Assembly: GCF_963082655.1 (NCBI RefSeq)
Contig: NC_081554.1
Location: forward strand, 128,463,962-128,527,961
Direction: 5' to 3'
From: Stomoxys calcitrans
Lineage: Eukaryota; Arthropoda; Insecta; Diptera; Muscidae
DNA length: 64,000 nucleotides
This document shows, one piece after another, positions 9,629 to 21,607 of the stretch; position 1 is the stretch's first letter, and every line of letters begins with the position of its first letter. Below the pieces are notes generated by a model. It made no database searches, had not been told where the DNA came from, and saw only the letters and a list, made by a program, of their open reading frames with translations. The translations under genes were made by a program, and so were the position numbers.

Positions 9629-12475
9629 TTATACCCTACACCACTACTGTGGTACAGGGTATTACAACTTAGTGCATTTGTTTGTAACACCCAAAAGTAA
9701 GGGAAATAGACCCAATGATAAGTAAACCAATCGACTCAGAATCACTTTTTGATTCGATTTAGCTATGTCCGTCTGTCTGTCTGTCCGTCCGTCTGTCTCT
9801 CCATATTAATTTGTGTACAAACTACAGGTCGCAATTTTCATCCGATCGTCTTCAAATTTGGCGCAGGCATGTTTTTCGGCCTAGAGAAGAAGCTTATTGA
9901 AATTGGAAAAAATCGGTTCACATTTTTTATGACTCTCGACATTATTGGTGAATTTCATAGAAATCGGTTCAGATTTAGATATAGCTCTCATATATATATA
10001 TATATATATATACTAGATGACCCGGGCCCGCTCCGCTGCGCCTTCTTTTACTTTATATGGAACAAAATTTTCCTTGCAATATTTTTTTTCGACAATTAAA
10101 GAGCTTTTAGTGAAATACCATGCTATGAAAATAGGATATCGCTTGTTTAACAGTTTAACAATATAAGTGCCTTTATCTGAATCCCATATGACCTTTATTG
10201 GTCTACGAATTTAAGTTTGGATGTAAGGTGTACTCTATTCTCCAAATATTTTATTTCAGACCGATATTCTCATGATAATTGATTTAGGAGTGTTTTCGGG
10301 GGTGATGTCGTCCCCCAGGCAGTTACCCCTGAAAAATATCAGCATCGTTCTCTTCTTTCAAACACCATTTATTTAAACCCCATGTTGCCATTGGTTTAGG
10401 GGAGTTTCCAAAATAGGTTATCAAATTCGTTTTCTAATCTTAAGTACCTTTCATTTGAGCCACATATTGCAATGGTCGAAAAATTTTTACCCTTTGGGGG
10501 GAGTTTTGGAGAAGGGGTAAAGCCCTAAATACATGGTCCTACATTTGGATATCAAATTCGTATTCTACTCCCAAATACCTTTATTTGAGCCCCAAATTGC
10601 GATGGTCAGTAAAAAATTGCTGTTTGCTGTATTTTGGGAAAGGGGTAGACCCCTTTCCCTCCGAAAGTGGGTATCAATTCTTGCTCTACCCCCCCAATTC
10701 CTTTCAGTTAAGCTCCACATTGACATGGTCGGTAAATATGGCCGATGTAGGGGTGTTTTGGGGATTGGGGGGTTTCCCCAACCACTAAGCCCGAAAAATA
10801 TATCAGCAACGTGATCCATTCTCATGTAACTATATATCATTTATTTGAACCCCATATTGCCATTGACCTTAAAAATAAATACGTCCTGGTCCCTGGTAAA
10901 ATGGTCCCTAATGTTGATATCAGATACGTGGTCTACTCCCAAATACCTATAATTTGAGCCCCATATATCCAAAGTCGGCAAAAATGACCAGTTTCGATGG
11001 TGTTTTGGGGGATGGGCGGATACTCAATGACTTGGTCTTGAAAAAATATATCGGATTCGTGTTTCACTTTAAAAACCCTCTAATTTGAGCCTCATATTGC
11101 AATACTCAGCAAATACTTCCTATATGGGTGGTGATGTGGGTGTGGGGTGACCCCATAGGCACTTTTCCTGAATATTGATATCAGATTCGTGCACTACTCC
11201 TAAATATCTTTCAATTGAGACCCATATTGCTATGGTCGTAAATTTGTCCCCTTGGGAGTTGTTTTTGGGGAGTTGTCTTGGTCCCATATTTGGATATCAG
11301 ATTCGAATTCTACACTCAAATACCTTTTATTTAAGCCCCATATTGCCATGATCAGTAAATTAGACCTGTTTGGGGTGGACCCCCAGAAACGTGGTCCCAC
11401 ATTGGATATCAGATTCGTATTCTACTCTCAAATACATTTATTTGAGCCCCATATTGCGATGGTCAGTAAAAAATTGCTGTTTGTGGGTTATTTTGGGAAA
11501 GGGGTAGACCCCCAGAAAATTGGTCCCGAAAGTGGGTATCAATTCTTGCTCTACCCCCGAATACCTTTCATTTAAGCCCCACATTGATATTGTCGGTAAA
11601 TATGTCCGATTTAGGGGTGTTTTGGAGGTTGGGGAGGTCCCACAAACACTTGGTCCGACATTTGGACATCAGGTACGTTTTCGTATCCTAAATACCTTTT
11701 ATTTGAGTCCCATATTGTCGTGATTGGTCTAAATATATGTTTGATAGGTTTTATGGTGGGGCGGCCCCCCTAGGTACTCTATCCGAAATTTGGATACCAA
11801 ATTTGTATATTTAGGATACTATATGGCGTTTCTGAAAATTAGGGTAAGGGGGAGGGTCCGCCCGCCCCTCCAGATATCAAAAAATGTAGTACCCCATTTT
11901 TAGCACGGGATCATTATGCACCATCTGTGACAATTTCAAGAAAATCGGTTCAGCCGTTTCTGAGTCTATAAGGAACACACAAACAAACAATCAAACCTAC
12001 AAACAAACACAAATTGATATTTGTATATAAGATTTCATAGAAATCGACTTAGATTTAGATATAGCTGTCATATATGTAAATCGCCCGATTTTCGTTCTAA
12101 GAGAATCGGTTATGCTATCGCATTTATTGACCAGTCTTGCCAAGTTTTTGCACAACGCTTTCCTCGACGACTACCACAATATCTGAGAATTTGGCTCAAA
12201 ATCGGTTTAGATTTAAATATAGCTCCCATATATATGTTCGTCGGATTTTGGCTAATTTGCAATTTGCAAATGACAACATGTCATTTGTCAACCGTAGTTA
12301 TAAAAGTTTGAACATATCCTCGAAATTTGATAGGGATTGTTTAATAACCCATCTAAAAAACATCCGCCGAAGTCCATCATAATTGGTTTAGAATTGGATA
12401 TAGCCCAACATTTTACTTATAAGGAAGGTGTAGGGTATTATAAAGTCGGCACCGCCCGAATTTTGCCTTCCTTAC
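9629..12475 (+). mobile_element. DINE-like family C copy, split by a Helitron
   Basis: The 5' end TATACCCTACACCACTACTG starts at about 9630, followed by the core (GATTCGATTTAGCTATGTCC and a GTCTGTCTGTCC microsatellite at 9765-9800) and the first monomer up to 10012. After the Helitron at 10013-12032 the monomers resume (TTTCATAGAAATCGACTTAG), and the 3' end with the AAAGTCGGCACCGCCCGAATT hairpin region lies at 12442-12475. Removing the Helitron restores a continuous element. Confidence 0.85.
10013..12032 (-). mobile_element. Non-autonomous Helitron, intact termini, inserted in family C
   Basis: On the minus strand the element begins TCTTATATACAAATATC (12032 downward) and ends GGGTCATCTAG at 10013. 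It is flanked by A on the TC side and T on the CTAG side, the Helitron rule of insertion between A and T. The ends match the copies at 31131-34547 and 38103-39363. The body is not coding; it is a tandem array of diverged 110-140 bp units marked by TTTGAGCCCCATATTGCCAT, with about a dozen units. A GC-rich palindromic stretch (CCCGGGCCCG) lies next to the CTAG end. Confidence 0.85.
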
Positions 12476-13451
12476 GTTCGCTACCTTGCAAACGTTATCT
12501 TATCATTTTTCACAAGATTGAAAATAGCTCAAATCGGTTCAAATTTAGAGGTAGCTGCCACAATAGCTCCTATACGTTAATGTGAATAAATTTTAATATT
12601 GAGTTGTACCGGAAAATGGATATTTGGATATGTTATTGTAATACCCTGCCCGATTTACCTATAAATTTGAATTACTTTATAATCATTGCTCTTTTGCTTC
12701 AGAAAGCAAGAATTTGGCTAGCCATGGTAGAGGGTACATTAGAATCGGTTTGGCCAAACATGTCGCTCATAAACTAGTTACTATAACAACTGCGGCTAGC
12801 CGAAAAAAGGCCAATGCGTGCTTAAGTTGTACTGCCCCTTTGTAAACTGATGTTGTGTTTTTTTTTTTGTAATTCATTCATATTCAATTGCTTGCCTCCT
12901 TATGTATGCAACAAAGGCAGGCGAGTAGGCCAGAAATTAAGTCGAAGTCATGGCTTGAAAAAACTTGTAACAATGCCTACAACATCAGTGCTGAACAGTG
13001 GTTCCTAATAAGAACTTTATGTGCATTATAAAAGCTACCAATGCAAATTTCGACAGGCAGAAATACTAGAACTAGATTAGAAGATTCGGCATTTCACCGT
13101 TAGATCCGGATAATATATCACGAGTTGAATTTGAAGCTATGTTCCATTAATTATTGCCAAGGCTTAGGGAGTAATGCTCTGCTTGTATACGCATGATGTA
13201 TGTATATACTTTGGGATTGGAGGGGCACAACCGTCATTTTCATTTCAATAGCCGGAAAACCTAACGCGACAAACCATGGTTAGTGGGGTGTATTTTCCCT
13301 TGTATAAAATTTTCGATCATGATCTCATCTCGTAAGAGAAATCAACACTAACTACACCAAAGTCAAAAGATTTTGGTACCTTAACTGCAAAGCCTTTAGA
13401 GCGCAACAACAAGCCGATTAATGGCTTGGGTTGAATTAATATCAGCAACCT
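12476..13451. other. Mostly unassigned interval with a short shared repeat
   Basis: Up to about 12640 the sequence still resembles decayed family C (CAAATCGGTTCAAATTTAG). From 12640 no gene motif is visible. The segment 13255-13355 resembles 28135-28240: both carry GTATAAAA(A)TTTCGATCAT and then AAGAGAAAT(C/T)AACAC. That suggests a second copy of the 3' body of the SINE-like repeat at 28 kb. Confidence 0.45.
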
Positions 13452-13534
13452 TTTTATTCCTCCCCTATTGGATGGGAGATATGCTTATTTCGCCATTCCG
13501 TTTGCAACACATCAAAATATTGATATGAGACCCT
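13452..13534 (+). mobile_element. DINE-like 5'-end fragment (B-like)
   Basis: TTTTATTCCTCCCCTATTGG, then CCATTCCGTTTGCAACACATC, is a mutated 5' end of the family B type. It stops at 13534 where a family A 3' terminus begins, so it was probably interrupted by that insertion; no continuation was found beyond 16125. Confidence 0.7.
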
Positions 13535-16125
13535 AACAAGTAAAAGCGTGCTAAGTTCGGCCGGGCCGAATCTTATATACCCTCCACCATGGATCGCATT
13601 TGTCGAGTTCTTTTCCCGGCATCTCTTCTTAGGCAAAACAAGTAAAAGCGTGCTAAGTTCGGACGGGCCGAATCTTATATACCCTCCACCATGGATCGCA
13701 TTTGTCGAGTTCTTTTCCCGGCATCTCTTCTTAGGCAAAAAAAAGGATGTAAGAAAAGATTTGCTCTGCTGTTAGGGCGATATCAAGATATGGTCCGGTT
13801 TGGACCACAATTAAATTATGTGTTGGAGACCTGTGTAATATGTCAGCCAATTCGAATAAGAATTGCGCCCTTTGTGGGCTCAAGAAGTAAAATAGAGAGA
13901 TCGATTTATATGGGAGCTGTATCGGCCTATAGACCGATTCAGACCATAATAAACACGTATATTAATGGTCATGAGAGAATCCGTCGTAAAAAATTTCAGA
14001 CAAGTCGGATAATAATTGCGACCTCTAGAGGCTCAAGAAGTCAAGATCCCAGATCGGTTTATATGGCAGCTATATCAGGTTATGGACCGATTTGAACCAT
14101 ACTTGGCACAATTGTTGGATATAACAACAAAACACGTCGTGCAAAATTTCATTTCTATCGGATAAGAATTGCGCCCTCTAGAGGCTCAAGAAGTCAAGAC
14201 CGATCGGTTTATATGGCAGCTATATCAGGTTATGAACCGATTTGAACTATATTTGGCACAGTTGTTGGATATCATAGCAAAACACGTCGTGCAAAATTTC
14301 ATTCCAATCGGATAAGAATTGCGCACGCTAGAGGCTCAAGAAGTCAAGACCCAAGATCGGTTTATATGGCAGCTATATCAGGTTATGGACCGATTTGAAC
14401 TATACTTGGCACAGTTGTTGGATATCATAGCAAAACACGTCGTGCAAAATTTCATTCCAATCGGATAAGAATTGCGCCCTCTAGAGGCTCAAGAAGTCAA
14501 GACCCAAGATCGGTTTATATGGCAGCTATATCAGGTTATGAACCGATTTGAACTATATTTGGCACAGTTGTTGGATATCATAGCAAAACACGTCGTGCAA
14601 AATTTCATTCCAATCGGATAAGAATTGCGCACTCTAGAGGCTCAAGAAGTCAAGACCCAAGATCGGTTTATATGGCAGCTATATCAAAACATGGACCGAT
14701 ATGGCCCATTTACAATACCAACCGACCTACACTAATAAGAAGTATTTGTGCAAAATTTCAAGCGGCTAGCTTTACTCCTTCGGAAGTTAGCGTGCTTTCG
14801 ACAGACAGACGGACGGACGGACGGACGGACGGACAGACGGACGGACATGGCTACATCGACATAAAATGTCACGACGATCAAGAATATATATACTTTATGG
14901 GGTCTCAGACGAATATTTCGAGTAGTTACAAACAGAATGACGAAATTAGTATACCCCCCATCTTATGGTGGAGGGTATAAAAAGGATATGAGACCACAAT
15001 TAAATTATATGTTGGAGACCTGTGTAAAATGTCAGCCAATTCGAATAAGAATTGCGCCCTTTGTGGGCTCAAGAAGTAAAATAGAGAGATCGATTTATAA
15101 GGGAGCTGTATCGGCCTATAGACCGGTCATGATCAGAATCAGAATGGTCATGAGAGAATCCGTCGTACAAAATTTCGCGCAAATCGGATAATAATTGCGA
15201 CCTCTAGAGGCTCAAGAAGTCAAGATCCCAGATCGGTTAATATGGCAGCTATATCAGGTTATGAGCCGACTTGTACTTTATTTGATATAGTTGTTGAAAG
15301 TAACAATAAAAAACGTCTTGCGAAATTTCAGCCAAATCGGATAGAAATTGAGCCCTCTAGAAGTTCAAGAAGTCAAGTCCCCAGACCTGTTTATATGACA
15401 GCTATATCAGGTTATGAACCGATTTGAACCATATTTGGCACAGTTGTTGGATATCATAACAAAATACTACGTGCCAAAATTCATTCCAATCGGATAAGAA
15501 TTGCGTCCTCTAGAGGCTCAAGAAGTCAAGACCCAAGATCGGTTTATATGGCAGCTATATCAGGTTATGAACCGATTTGAACCATACTTGGCACAGTTAT
15601 TGGATATAATAACAAAACACGTCGTGCGAAATTTCATTCCAATCGGATAAGAATTGCGCCTTCTAGAGGCTCAAGAAGTCAAGACCCCAGATCGGTTTAT
15701 ATGACAGCTATATAAGGTTATGGACCGATTTGAACCATACTTGGCACAGTTGTGGGATATCGTAACAAAACACGTCATGCAAAATTTCATTTCAAACGGA
15801 TAAGAATTGCGCACTCTAGAGGCTCAAGAAGTCAAGACCCAAGATCGGTTTATATGGCAGCTATATCAAAACACGAATCGATATGGCCCATTTACAATAC
15901 CAACCGACCTACACTAATAAGAAGTATTTGTGCAAAATTTCAAGCGGCTAGCTTTACTCCTTCGGAAGTTAGCGTGCTTTCAACAGACAGACGGACGGAC
16001 GGACGGACATGGCTAGATCGACATAAAATTTCACGACGATCAAGAATATATATACTTTATGTAGTAGTTACAATCAGAATGACGAAATTAGTTTACCCCC
16101 CACCTTATGGTGGAGGGTATAAAAA
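13535..16125 (-). mobile_element. DINE-like family A, outer copy with a second family A inside it
   Basis: The 3' terminus (AACAAGTAAAAGCGTGCTAA, hairpin, CCATGGATCGCATTTGTCG, TTCTTAGGCAAAA) lies at 13535-13636. The rest of the same copy resumes at about 14981 after an A-run and continues through monomers, microsatellite and 5' hairpin to 16121. About 50 bp that normally follow the A-run are missing from the outer copy. The inserted copy occupies 13637-14980. Minus-strand reading gives a standard 5' to 3' element. Confidence 0.75.
13637..14980 (-). mobile_element. DINE-like family A, complete inner copy
   Basis: It is complete from the 3' terminus ACAAGTAAAAGCGTGC to the 5' end (CATCTTATGGTGGAGGGTAT near 14960-14978). 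The GATCGGTTTATATGGC mark of successive monomers falls at 14052, 14202, 14355, 14508 and 14661, spacing 150, 153, 153 and 153 bp. The microsatellite (ACGGACGG)n lies at 14806-14848. It sits in an A-run of another family A copy. Confidence 0.85.
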
Positions 16126-16194
16126 TTACATAAGTTCTTGGTCGTTTTGACATTCTAAGCCGATTCGTGCGTTGTGTCATAAAAATTTAAATTA

Positions 16195-16700
16195 TGTATT
16201 TTCCCCAGAAATCTCAACGTCGGATGCAACAGGGAGACGGTGGAGCATACGTGGCATCACTTTATCTGCCTTTTGCAACGGCTGGTGAGGAAAGCAAAAC
16301 AGACAGAAAATGAGGTACCTATAGAGTACGATGGGAACTCTCACCACATTTCGAGGGGCCAAGTCCTGGCAGAGTTCTTGAATACTAAAGACCTAATAAC
16401 TCATAATATTGGTAACACCGCTACCTTTGTTAATAGGATTATGGAGGTGGTTTTATATGTGAAGATATGTTGGGAAAATGTAAACGATGAGATTCAGGAT
16501 GGGAAGGTCTCTCTGGAGCATTCGTTCTCAGACCAGCTTCTGTAATAAGTTGAAAACCAACTGGCCAAAATTCGAAAGACAACTCGCAAGAAGATTTGGG
16601 CAAGATAATTTACATTGTCCAAGCATAGAAAACATTGCCGAAAATGTCAACAATATTACGACTGCCCTAGTGGAGTCTTTCGAAGATAGTTGTCCTCTTC
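16195..16700 (+). pseudogene. AP-endonuclease C-terminal part, LOA-like LINE
   Basis: The readable order is a decayed NSHHISRG block near 16335-16360 (normally the DxNxHH metal/DNA-binding block), then NTATFVNRI, then FSDQ at about 16515-16530, where the family has SDH. The His of the SDH catalytic pair is thus replaced by Gln. A frameshift follows at about 16540, after which the connector to RT continues (NQLAKIRKTTRKK). The N-terminal third of the endonuclease is missing, fitting 5' truncation. Confidence 0.75.
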
Positions 16701-17149
16701 AAGAATAGAAACCATTCCAAGAGAAACCCTGGATAATCGGGGAGATTTGCAATATTGGGAAAGAGGTCCGCAGACTTTTCAACACAGCACTCCGTAAAAA
16801 AGCTGAAGTATATTGGAATGTGTATTACATACGACTCGAGGAATACAATAAAATTACCAGAGCGGCAAAACGTGCCTACGAGAATACTTTTCTGCGAACA
16901 GGTCGATAACGTTAATGAAGCCGCAAAGATGAAAAAGTTTCTCTCAAAAACCCATGTCCAAACTGAAACGTTAGTAGACGACATGGGAGTGAGAGCAGAG
17001 ACAACGGAGGACGTGTTGAGACTTTTGATGAAACCCCATTTTCCACAGGATACGACGGGGCTCATGGAGACATCGGAATCGTAGAATAATGAGTTTGATC
17101 GATGGCTTATCATAACGGAATTTATGGTCAAGGAAGCCTTGAGGAGCTT

Positions 17150-17800
17150 CAAACCATTTAAGTCTCACGGATCTGATGGAATATTTACGGCATTACTACA
17201 AAAAGATGACGACTCTCTGGCGCCTCATCTGGCCACTATTTTGGTGGATAAATTGCGGGTCCCATGACATAAATATAATGGAAAAATTGGCACAAAGCAC
17301 GCCACAGGGGGGGGCATTTTATCGCTACTCCTTTGCGTGACCACCATAAATGACATATTACGGATGCTAGCTGAGGAGGGATTGGAACCCATCTGCTACA
17401 ATGACGATATTATAATACTCCTAAGGGGTGAGGATCCAAACCAGCTATGCAGAAGCGCCGAAAGGGCCTTGCATATGGCATATGAATACGCTACACCCAG
17501 AGGTCTCAATGTTAACCCAGAGAAGAATAAAATATTTATGTTCACGAGGAAGACGAAGGTGGACCAATTTGAGGCACCAAGTTTCCTCGACAAAACGATT
17601 TCGATATCTGACAAGATCTAATATTTAGGAGTGACCTTGAATAGGAATCTTAATTGGAAGTGTCACATTCAGAAGCGTGCTGAGAAGACTCACAGATGTT
17701 GGGCACTATGTAGACGGGCGGTATACTCTAAATGGGGCCTGAATCTGAGGATAATCCACTGGCTCTACGGGAGCGTGAGTAGACCAATACTTACTTAAGC
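17150..17800 (+). pseudogene. Reverse transcriptase core remnant, LOA-like LINE
   Basis: STPQGG (motif B) is at 17296-17313 and the catalytic box at 17397-17408 reads YNDD instead of YADD. Next come NVNPEKNKIFMFTRK (block D/E region) and, after a stop at 17622, a decayed YLGVTLNRNLNWKCHI block. Motif A is not found: about 17160-17290 jumps from the template-binding region to motif B, implying an internal deletion. The stop at 17335 and others confirm a pseudogene. Confidence 0.85.
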
Positions 17801-18550
17801 CTCAGTAGTTTGGTGAACTTCTATGGAGAAAGAGTACAACACAAGGAGCAGAGAACATGTTGTCTTGGCGTAGGCGGAGCGATGAGGACCACACCCACTA
17901 GGGCACTGGAGACTATTCTAGATGTCCAACCCATTGACATAAAGATTAAGAGTGAGGCAGCCACTGAGGCTATAAGACTTAAGGCGCTAGGAGAATGGAT
18001 TGAGGTTGGAAGCAGCTCATACCATCGCGGTATAATCGAGGCGACGATAGGAAACCTGGAAGGAAGTGAAGAGGTTTCCAATTGGATACCTGAGACGACA
18101 CTTGAGGTCGAGTGTGAGGCACAACTGCCAGCGGCACAGTCTTGGATTGACGGCAAGGTCACGAACAGTGTTGCAGTGTAAGAAGGATATTAACGGCTTC
18201 TCTGAGGATGGCAAAATCAGCATCGCTTGGGTGCCGGGCCATAACGGAGTGAGGATGAATGAAAGGGCAGACGATTTGGCAGTGAAGGCCAGAGGGCTGC
18301 CGTCAACAAACTTGGTGAACCCGAAGCCTTTCGGCATGGGCTACGAACACGCGTGTAACACTGCGAAATAGTCGGTAGTACGGCGAATGATGAGAAGTTG
18401 TAGCACTTCTTGTGTCATTGCCAGGCTTTTGCGGCTAAAAAACACCGGTACTTGGGTGGAGACACAATACGAGACATGAACCAACTTCGAAAAGTGGTAT
18501 GGAAAACTATTAAGAATTTTGTAAGTAGCAGGGAATTACTAACTTAAAAT
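17801..18550 (+). pseudogene. LINE connector, RNase H tail and C-terminus
   Basis: The frame at 17810-18181 encodes a LINE connector domain (ARALETILDVQPIDIKIKSE style, after RTCCLGVGGAMRTTPTRA). After an internal deletion removing most of RNase H, AWVPGHNGVRMNERADDLA (18215-18275) gives its last block. A cysteine/histidine tail (FLCHCQAFA-like) and DTIRDMNQLRKVVWKTIKN follow at 18463-18520. The last segment is the same family as the 200-bp insertion at 43208-43407. The 3' end is overrun by a family D element near 18559. Confidence 0.85.
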
Positions 18551-18558
18551 TTTCATTT

Positions 18559-19062
18559 TATACCCACCATCATAGGATGGGCGTACACTAATCTAGACAT
18601 GCCGTTTGTAACACCTCAAAATATTCGTCTTAGACCCCATAAATTCTTGATCGGTTCAGATTTGGATATACCTCCCATATAAACCGATCTTCCGATTTGA
18701 CTTCTTGAGTCCCAATTGTTGTCCGATTTTGCATGCGGTGTTCTATTACAACTTCCAACAACTATGCAAAATACAGTCGAAATCAGCTTATAACCTGATA
18801 TTGCTCCTATACAAACCGATCTCCCGATTTGATTTCTTGAGCCCCTGGCAGCGGCAATTTTTGTTCGTTTTGACTCAAATTTTGCATGTAGGGTTCTGTT
18901 GTGACTTTCAACAACTGTGCTTAATAGGTTCAAATAGGTATATAACCTGGTATAGCTCTACTATAAACCGGTCTCTCGATTATCCTTGTTTCATTCCTTG
19001 AAGCTTAAATTTTTGCTGGTGTGAAATAACATTTTTAGCACAATCCATGGCGGTGGGTTCCC
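18559..19062 (+). mobile_element. DINE-like family D copy, truncated in the hairpin
   Basis: TATACCCACCATCATAGGAT starts at 18559, then the core is shortened (CATAAATTCTTGATCGG with most of the microsatellite missing). Monomers with AAACCGATCTCCCGATTTGA follow. At 19036-19062, TTTTTAGCACAATCCATGG and GTGGGTTCCCA match the 3' end of family D (complement at 41109-41155). It stops before the hairpin. Confidence 0.75.
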
Positions 19063-19248
19063 ATAATTGATTGCGAAAACGCATCTGCATGATTCAAATA
19101 CTACATTAACCACGCTCGATAACACTGTCTATTAACTGTACTTTTCTCAATGCATGTGTTTTCGTGTAATGACAGATTTTTTGCCTGCAACAATTACAAA
19201 ACTTTCATGGTATGCGCATGATTCTGTGCATCTGTTAGAAGTTGTATT

Positions 19249-19330
19249 GATGGCTTCGAACGCTAGACAACGGCAACGGCTCTCTCTGTTAATCCGTGTG
19301 CCCAGGATCGAATCCCGGCCGGGCTCTGAC
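19249..19330 (+). repeat. tRNA-like SINE head, type 2
   Basis: ATGGCTTCGAACGCTAGACA opens a tRNA-like block with an Asn-type anticodon loop (CTGTTAA at 19286-19292) and a B box (GGATCGAATCC, 19305-19315). The block at 28020-28085 aligns with it almost base for base across the head, so this is a repeated, tRNA-derived unit. The A box and acceptor stem are poor, so I do not call a functional tRNA. Confidence 0.55.
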
Positions 19331-19469
19331 GAATTTTTTCATTTTCAAGTTTTTTGCCAGTTGAGGCAAATATGAATGAAATTTTCTTTCGAGACGAGCT
19401 CAATGATCGGAGATTTTCTTTGCAAATGGAAAAGGAAAGCCAGAGATCGCAACACACAAAACAACTATG

Positions 19470-19800
19470 GGACGCATTTCGTTATTTTGTCGCGGCGAAA
19501 TCTGGCGTTTATGCGGTTTGTGGCTAGTCTCTCGTTCAACTGAGTAAAGCTTGAGACAAGGTGTTTCTCCAACTTACCACAAATCCACAGCCACATTCAT
19601 GCCTCGAGTTATGGCAGCTATAGTAAGGTCCATCACCGTTTGGTGGTGCTGTGATACCATTCCCGGTCCATCGCACTTCTTGTAAGCCGGTAATATCTCC
19701 CTTGTATTTCTCCAATACATCAGCCAGTGCGTATACTGCTTCTTCTCTATAAAGAGTTCGGATATTCCATGTGCAAATCCGGAAATCATTGTCCTTTTTC
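19470..19800 (-). pseudogene. AP-endonuclease N-terminus, RTE-like LINE
   Basis: The minus-strand frame ending the interval begins near 19795 with FRICTWNIRTLYREE (the first endonuclease block with the catalytic Asn). About 40 residues on, after a frameshift, comes an LQEVRW-like stretch (the metal-binding Glu block). VNERLAT-like sequence follows near 19510-19540. This is the endonuclease type annotated in many animals as craniofacial development protein 2-like. Frameshifts break it and nothing downstream of about 19470 is recognisable. Confidence 0.75.
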
Positions 19801-20285
19801 GTTTGCGTGGGTCGTCAACGATATGATAGTCTGTTCTTACTATTCCTATTATTTTGTTTCTCAGAGAAATCCAACTGGCTCAGCGTCCCAACCGCATTGG
19901 TTTTGTGGGATCGCACGTGCATCCCTCCATGACGCGATCCGCTTGTTCAAAGATCCGACGCCTGCCTCCAGCCGGCCCTAACCTGGGAATAAACACTGAT
20001 TTTAGCCATTGGTTATATAAATGCACCAATAATTCATCTTGTCACTTTGAGTATCAAGAGCCAGTGCCACCTGACTCCTCACGGAGACTCTCCTCTCGAA
20101 AGCGCTAACTGCACGCGGCCGCATTTGCAGCTATTCCGAATAAAAACGAAGTTATCCACAATTCTCAAACTGTGGACGCTACCTGTAGTTTTCAGCTAAA
20201 CTTTCCGTGATAACAATGAACACCACGCAAGTCGAAGCACAAAGTTCCAGCCTGCGTGGTGCTCATAGTTATACCATGTACGTCG
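19801..20285 (-). mobile_element. Probable 5' untranslated part of the same RTE-like LINE
   Basis: On the minus strand this leads straight into the endonuclease start. It is GC-richer than its surroundings and contains an inverted repeat, CACCACGCA/TGCGTGGTG (about 20220-20265). I infer that it is the element's 5' region from position and composition; no coding motif is visible. Confidence 0.45.
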
Positions 20286-20705
20286 GTAGTTTCTAGGAAC
20301 CGAACAAGAATGATCGAGAAACCGGTTTATATGGGACCTATAATAGGTTATTAACTGATTTGGACCGTACATGCAAAATTTGAGCCAGGCAAAAACTGCG
20401 GCTTGTATGGGCTCAAGAAATCAGCATATCCGTTTATATGGGAGCTATATCTCAATCTGAACCAATTTGCAATCCCCAACGACCTACATCGATTTAAGTT
20501 GCAGTGCAACATTTCAAGCGGCTAGCTTTACGCGATCGATCTCTATCGTGATTTCGGCAGACGGACGGACGGAGATGGCTAGATCAACGCAGAACGTCGG
20601 GACGATCATGAATATATATACTTAAAGGGTCTTAGACGAATATTTCGAGCTATTACAAGCGGAATGACTTGATTAATATACCCCATCCTATGATGGTGCA
20701 TATAA
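20286..20705 (-). mobile_element. DINE-like family D fragment, 5' part
   Basis: AACCGAACAAGAATGATCGAG near 20298 matches family D at 41239-41259. A shortened monomer region, the core (GATCATGAATATATATACTT) and the 5' end (CCCCATCCTATGATGG, about 20680) follow. No 3' hairpin is present at the low-coordinate end. Confidence 0.7.
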
Positions 20706-20840
20706 TAAATTGATGAAAAGGCACATTTTCAGTTTCTAAATATTTACCAGTTTAATAAACTTGACGACCATTACCGCCTTTGTCGTTGCTGCTGCTCAAG
20801 TGGAATATGGTAGTAGCAAAGGTAACCAAGGCATGATATA

Positions 20841-21607
20841 ACAAATAAAAGCGTGCTAAGTTCGGCCGGGCCGAATCTTATATACCATCCACCATGGATC
20901 GCATTTGTCGAGCTCTTGCCACTGTATTTCTTTGCAGGCAAACAAAGAATAAAAGAAAATAATTGCTATGTTATTGGAACAATATCAAGCCATGGTTACT
21001 TTCGGACCATAACTGAACTGAATATTGGAGACCATAGAAGAAGTCACTATGTAAAATTTCAGCCAAATCTAGTAAGAATTGCGCATTTTAGGGGCTGGAG
21101 AAGTAAAATAGGGATAGGGGAGATGCGTATGACACGTATATTAAAGGTCATGAGAGAAGCCGTTGTATACAATTTCAGCTAAATCGGATAATAATTGCGC
21201 CCTCTAGTGGCTGAAGAAGTCAAGACCCCAGATCGGTTTATATGGAAGCTACATCAGGTTATGGACCGATTTGAACTATTCTTAGCACAGTTGTTGAAAG
21301 TTATAACAAAGCAACTCATGCACAATTTCAGCCAAATCGGATAATAATTGCGTCCTCTAGAGGCTCAAGAAGTCAAGACCCAAGATCGGTTTATAAGGCA
21401 GCTATATCAAATCGTGGACCGATATATCCCATTTACTATCCCAACCGACCTACACTAATAAGAAGTATTTGACATGGCTAATTCGACTTAAAATGTCATG
21501 ACTATCAAGATTATGTATAATTTATGGGGTCTTCGACGAATATTTGAAGGAGTTATAAACAGAACGACGAAATTGGTATTCCCCCATCCTATGGTGGAGG
21601 GTATAAA
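20841..21607 (-). mobile_element. DINE-like family A, short copy with both ends
   Basis: The 3' terminus ACAAATAAAAGCGTGCTAAG with hairpin TTCGGCCGGGCCGAA is at 20841-20876, and the 5' end (CCCATCCTATGGTGGAGGGT) is at 21583-21604. Only about two to three monomers remain and the microsatellite is deleted near 21470, making the copy about 770 bp, roughly half the size of others. Confidence 0.85.

Noticed and set aside
13548..16150. Host protein family with repeated SRSQDPRSVYMAAISGYEPI-type segments
   Set aside because: These repeats are the 153-bp DINE-like monomers read in frame because 153 is divisible by three. The frame shifts between copies at homopolymers.
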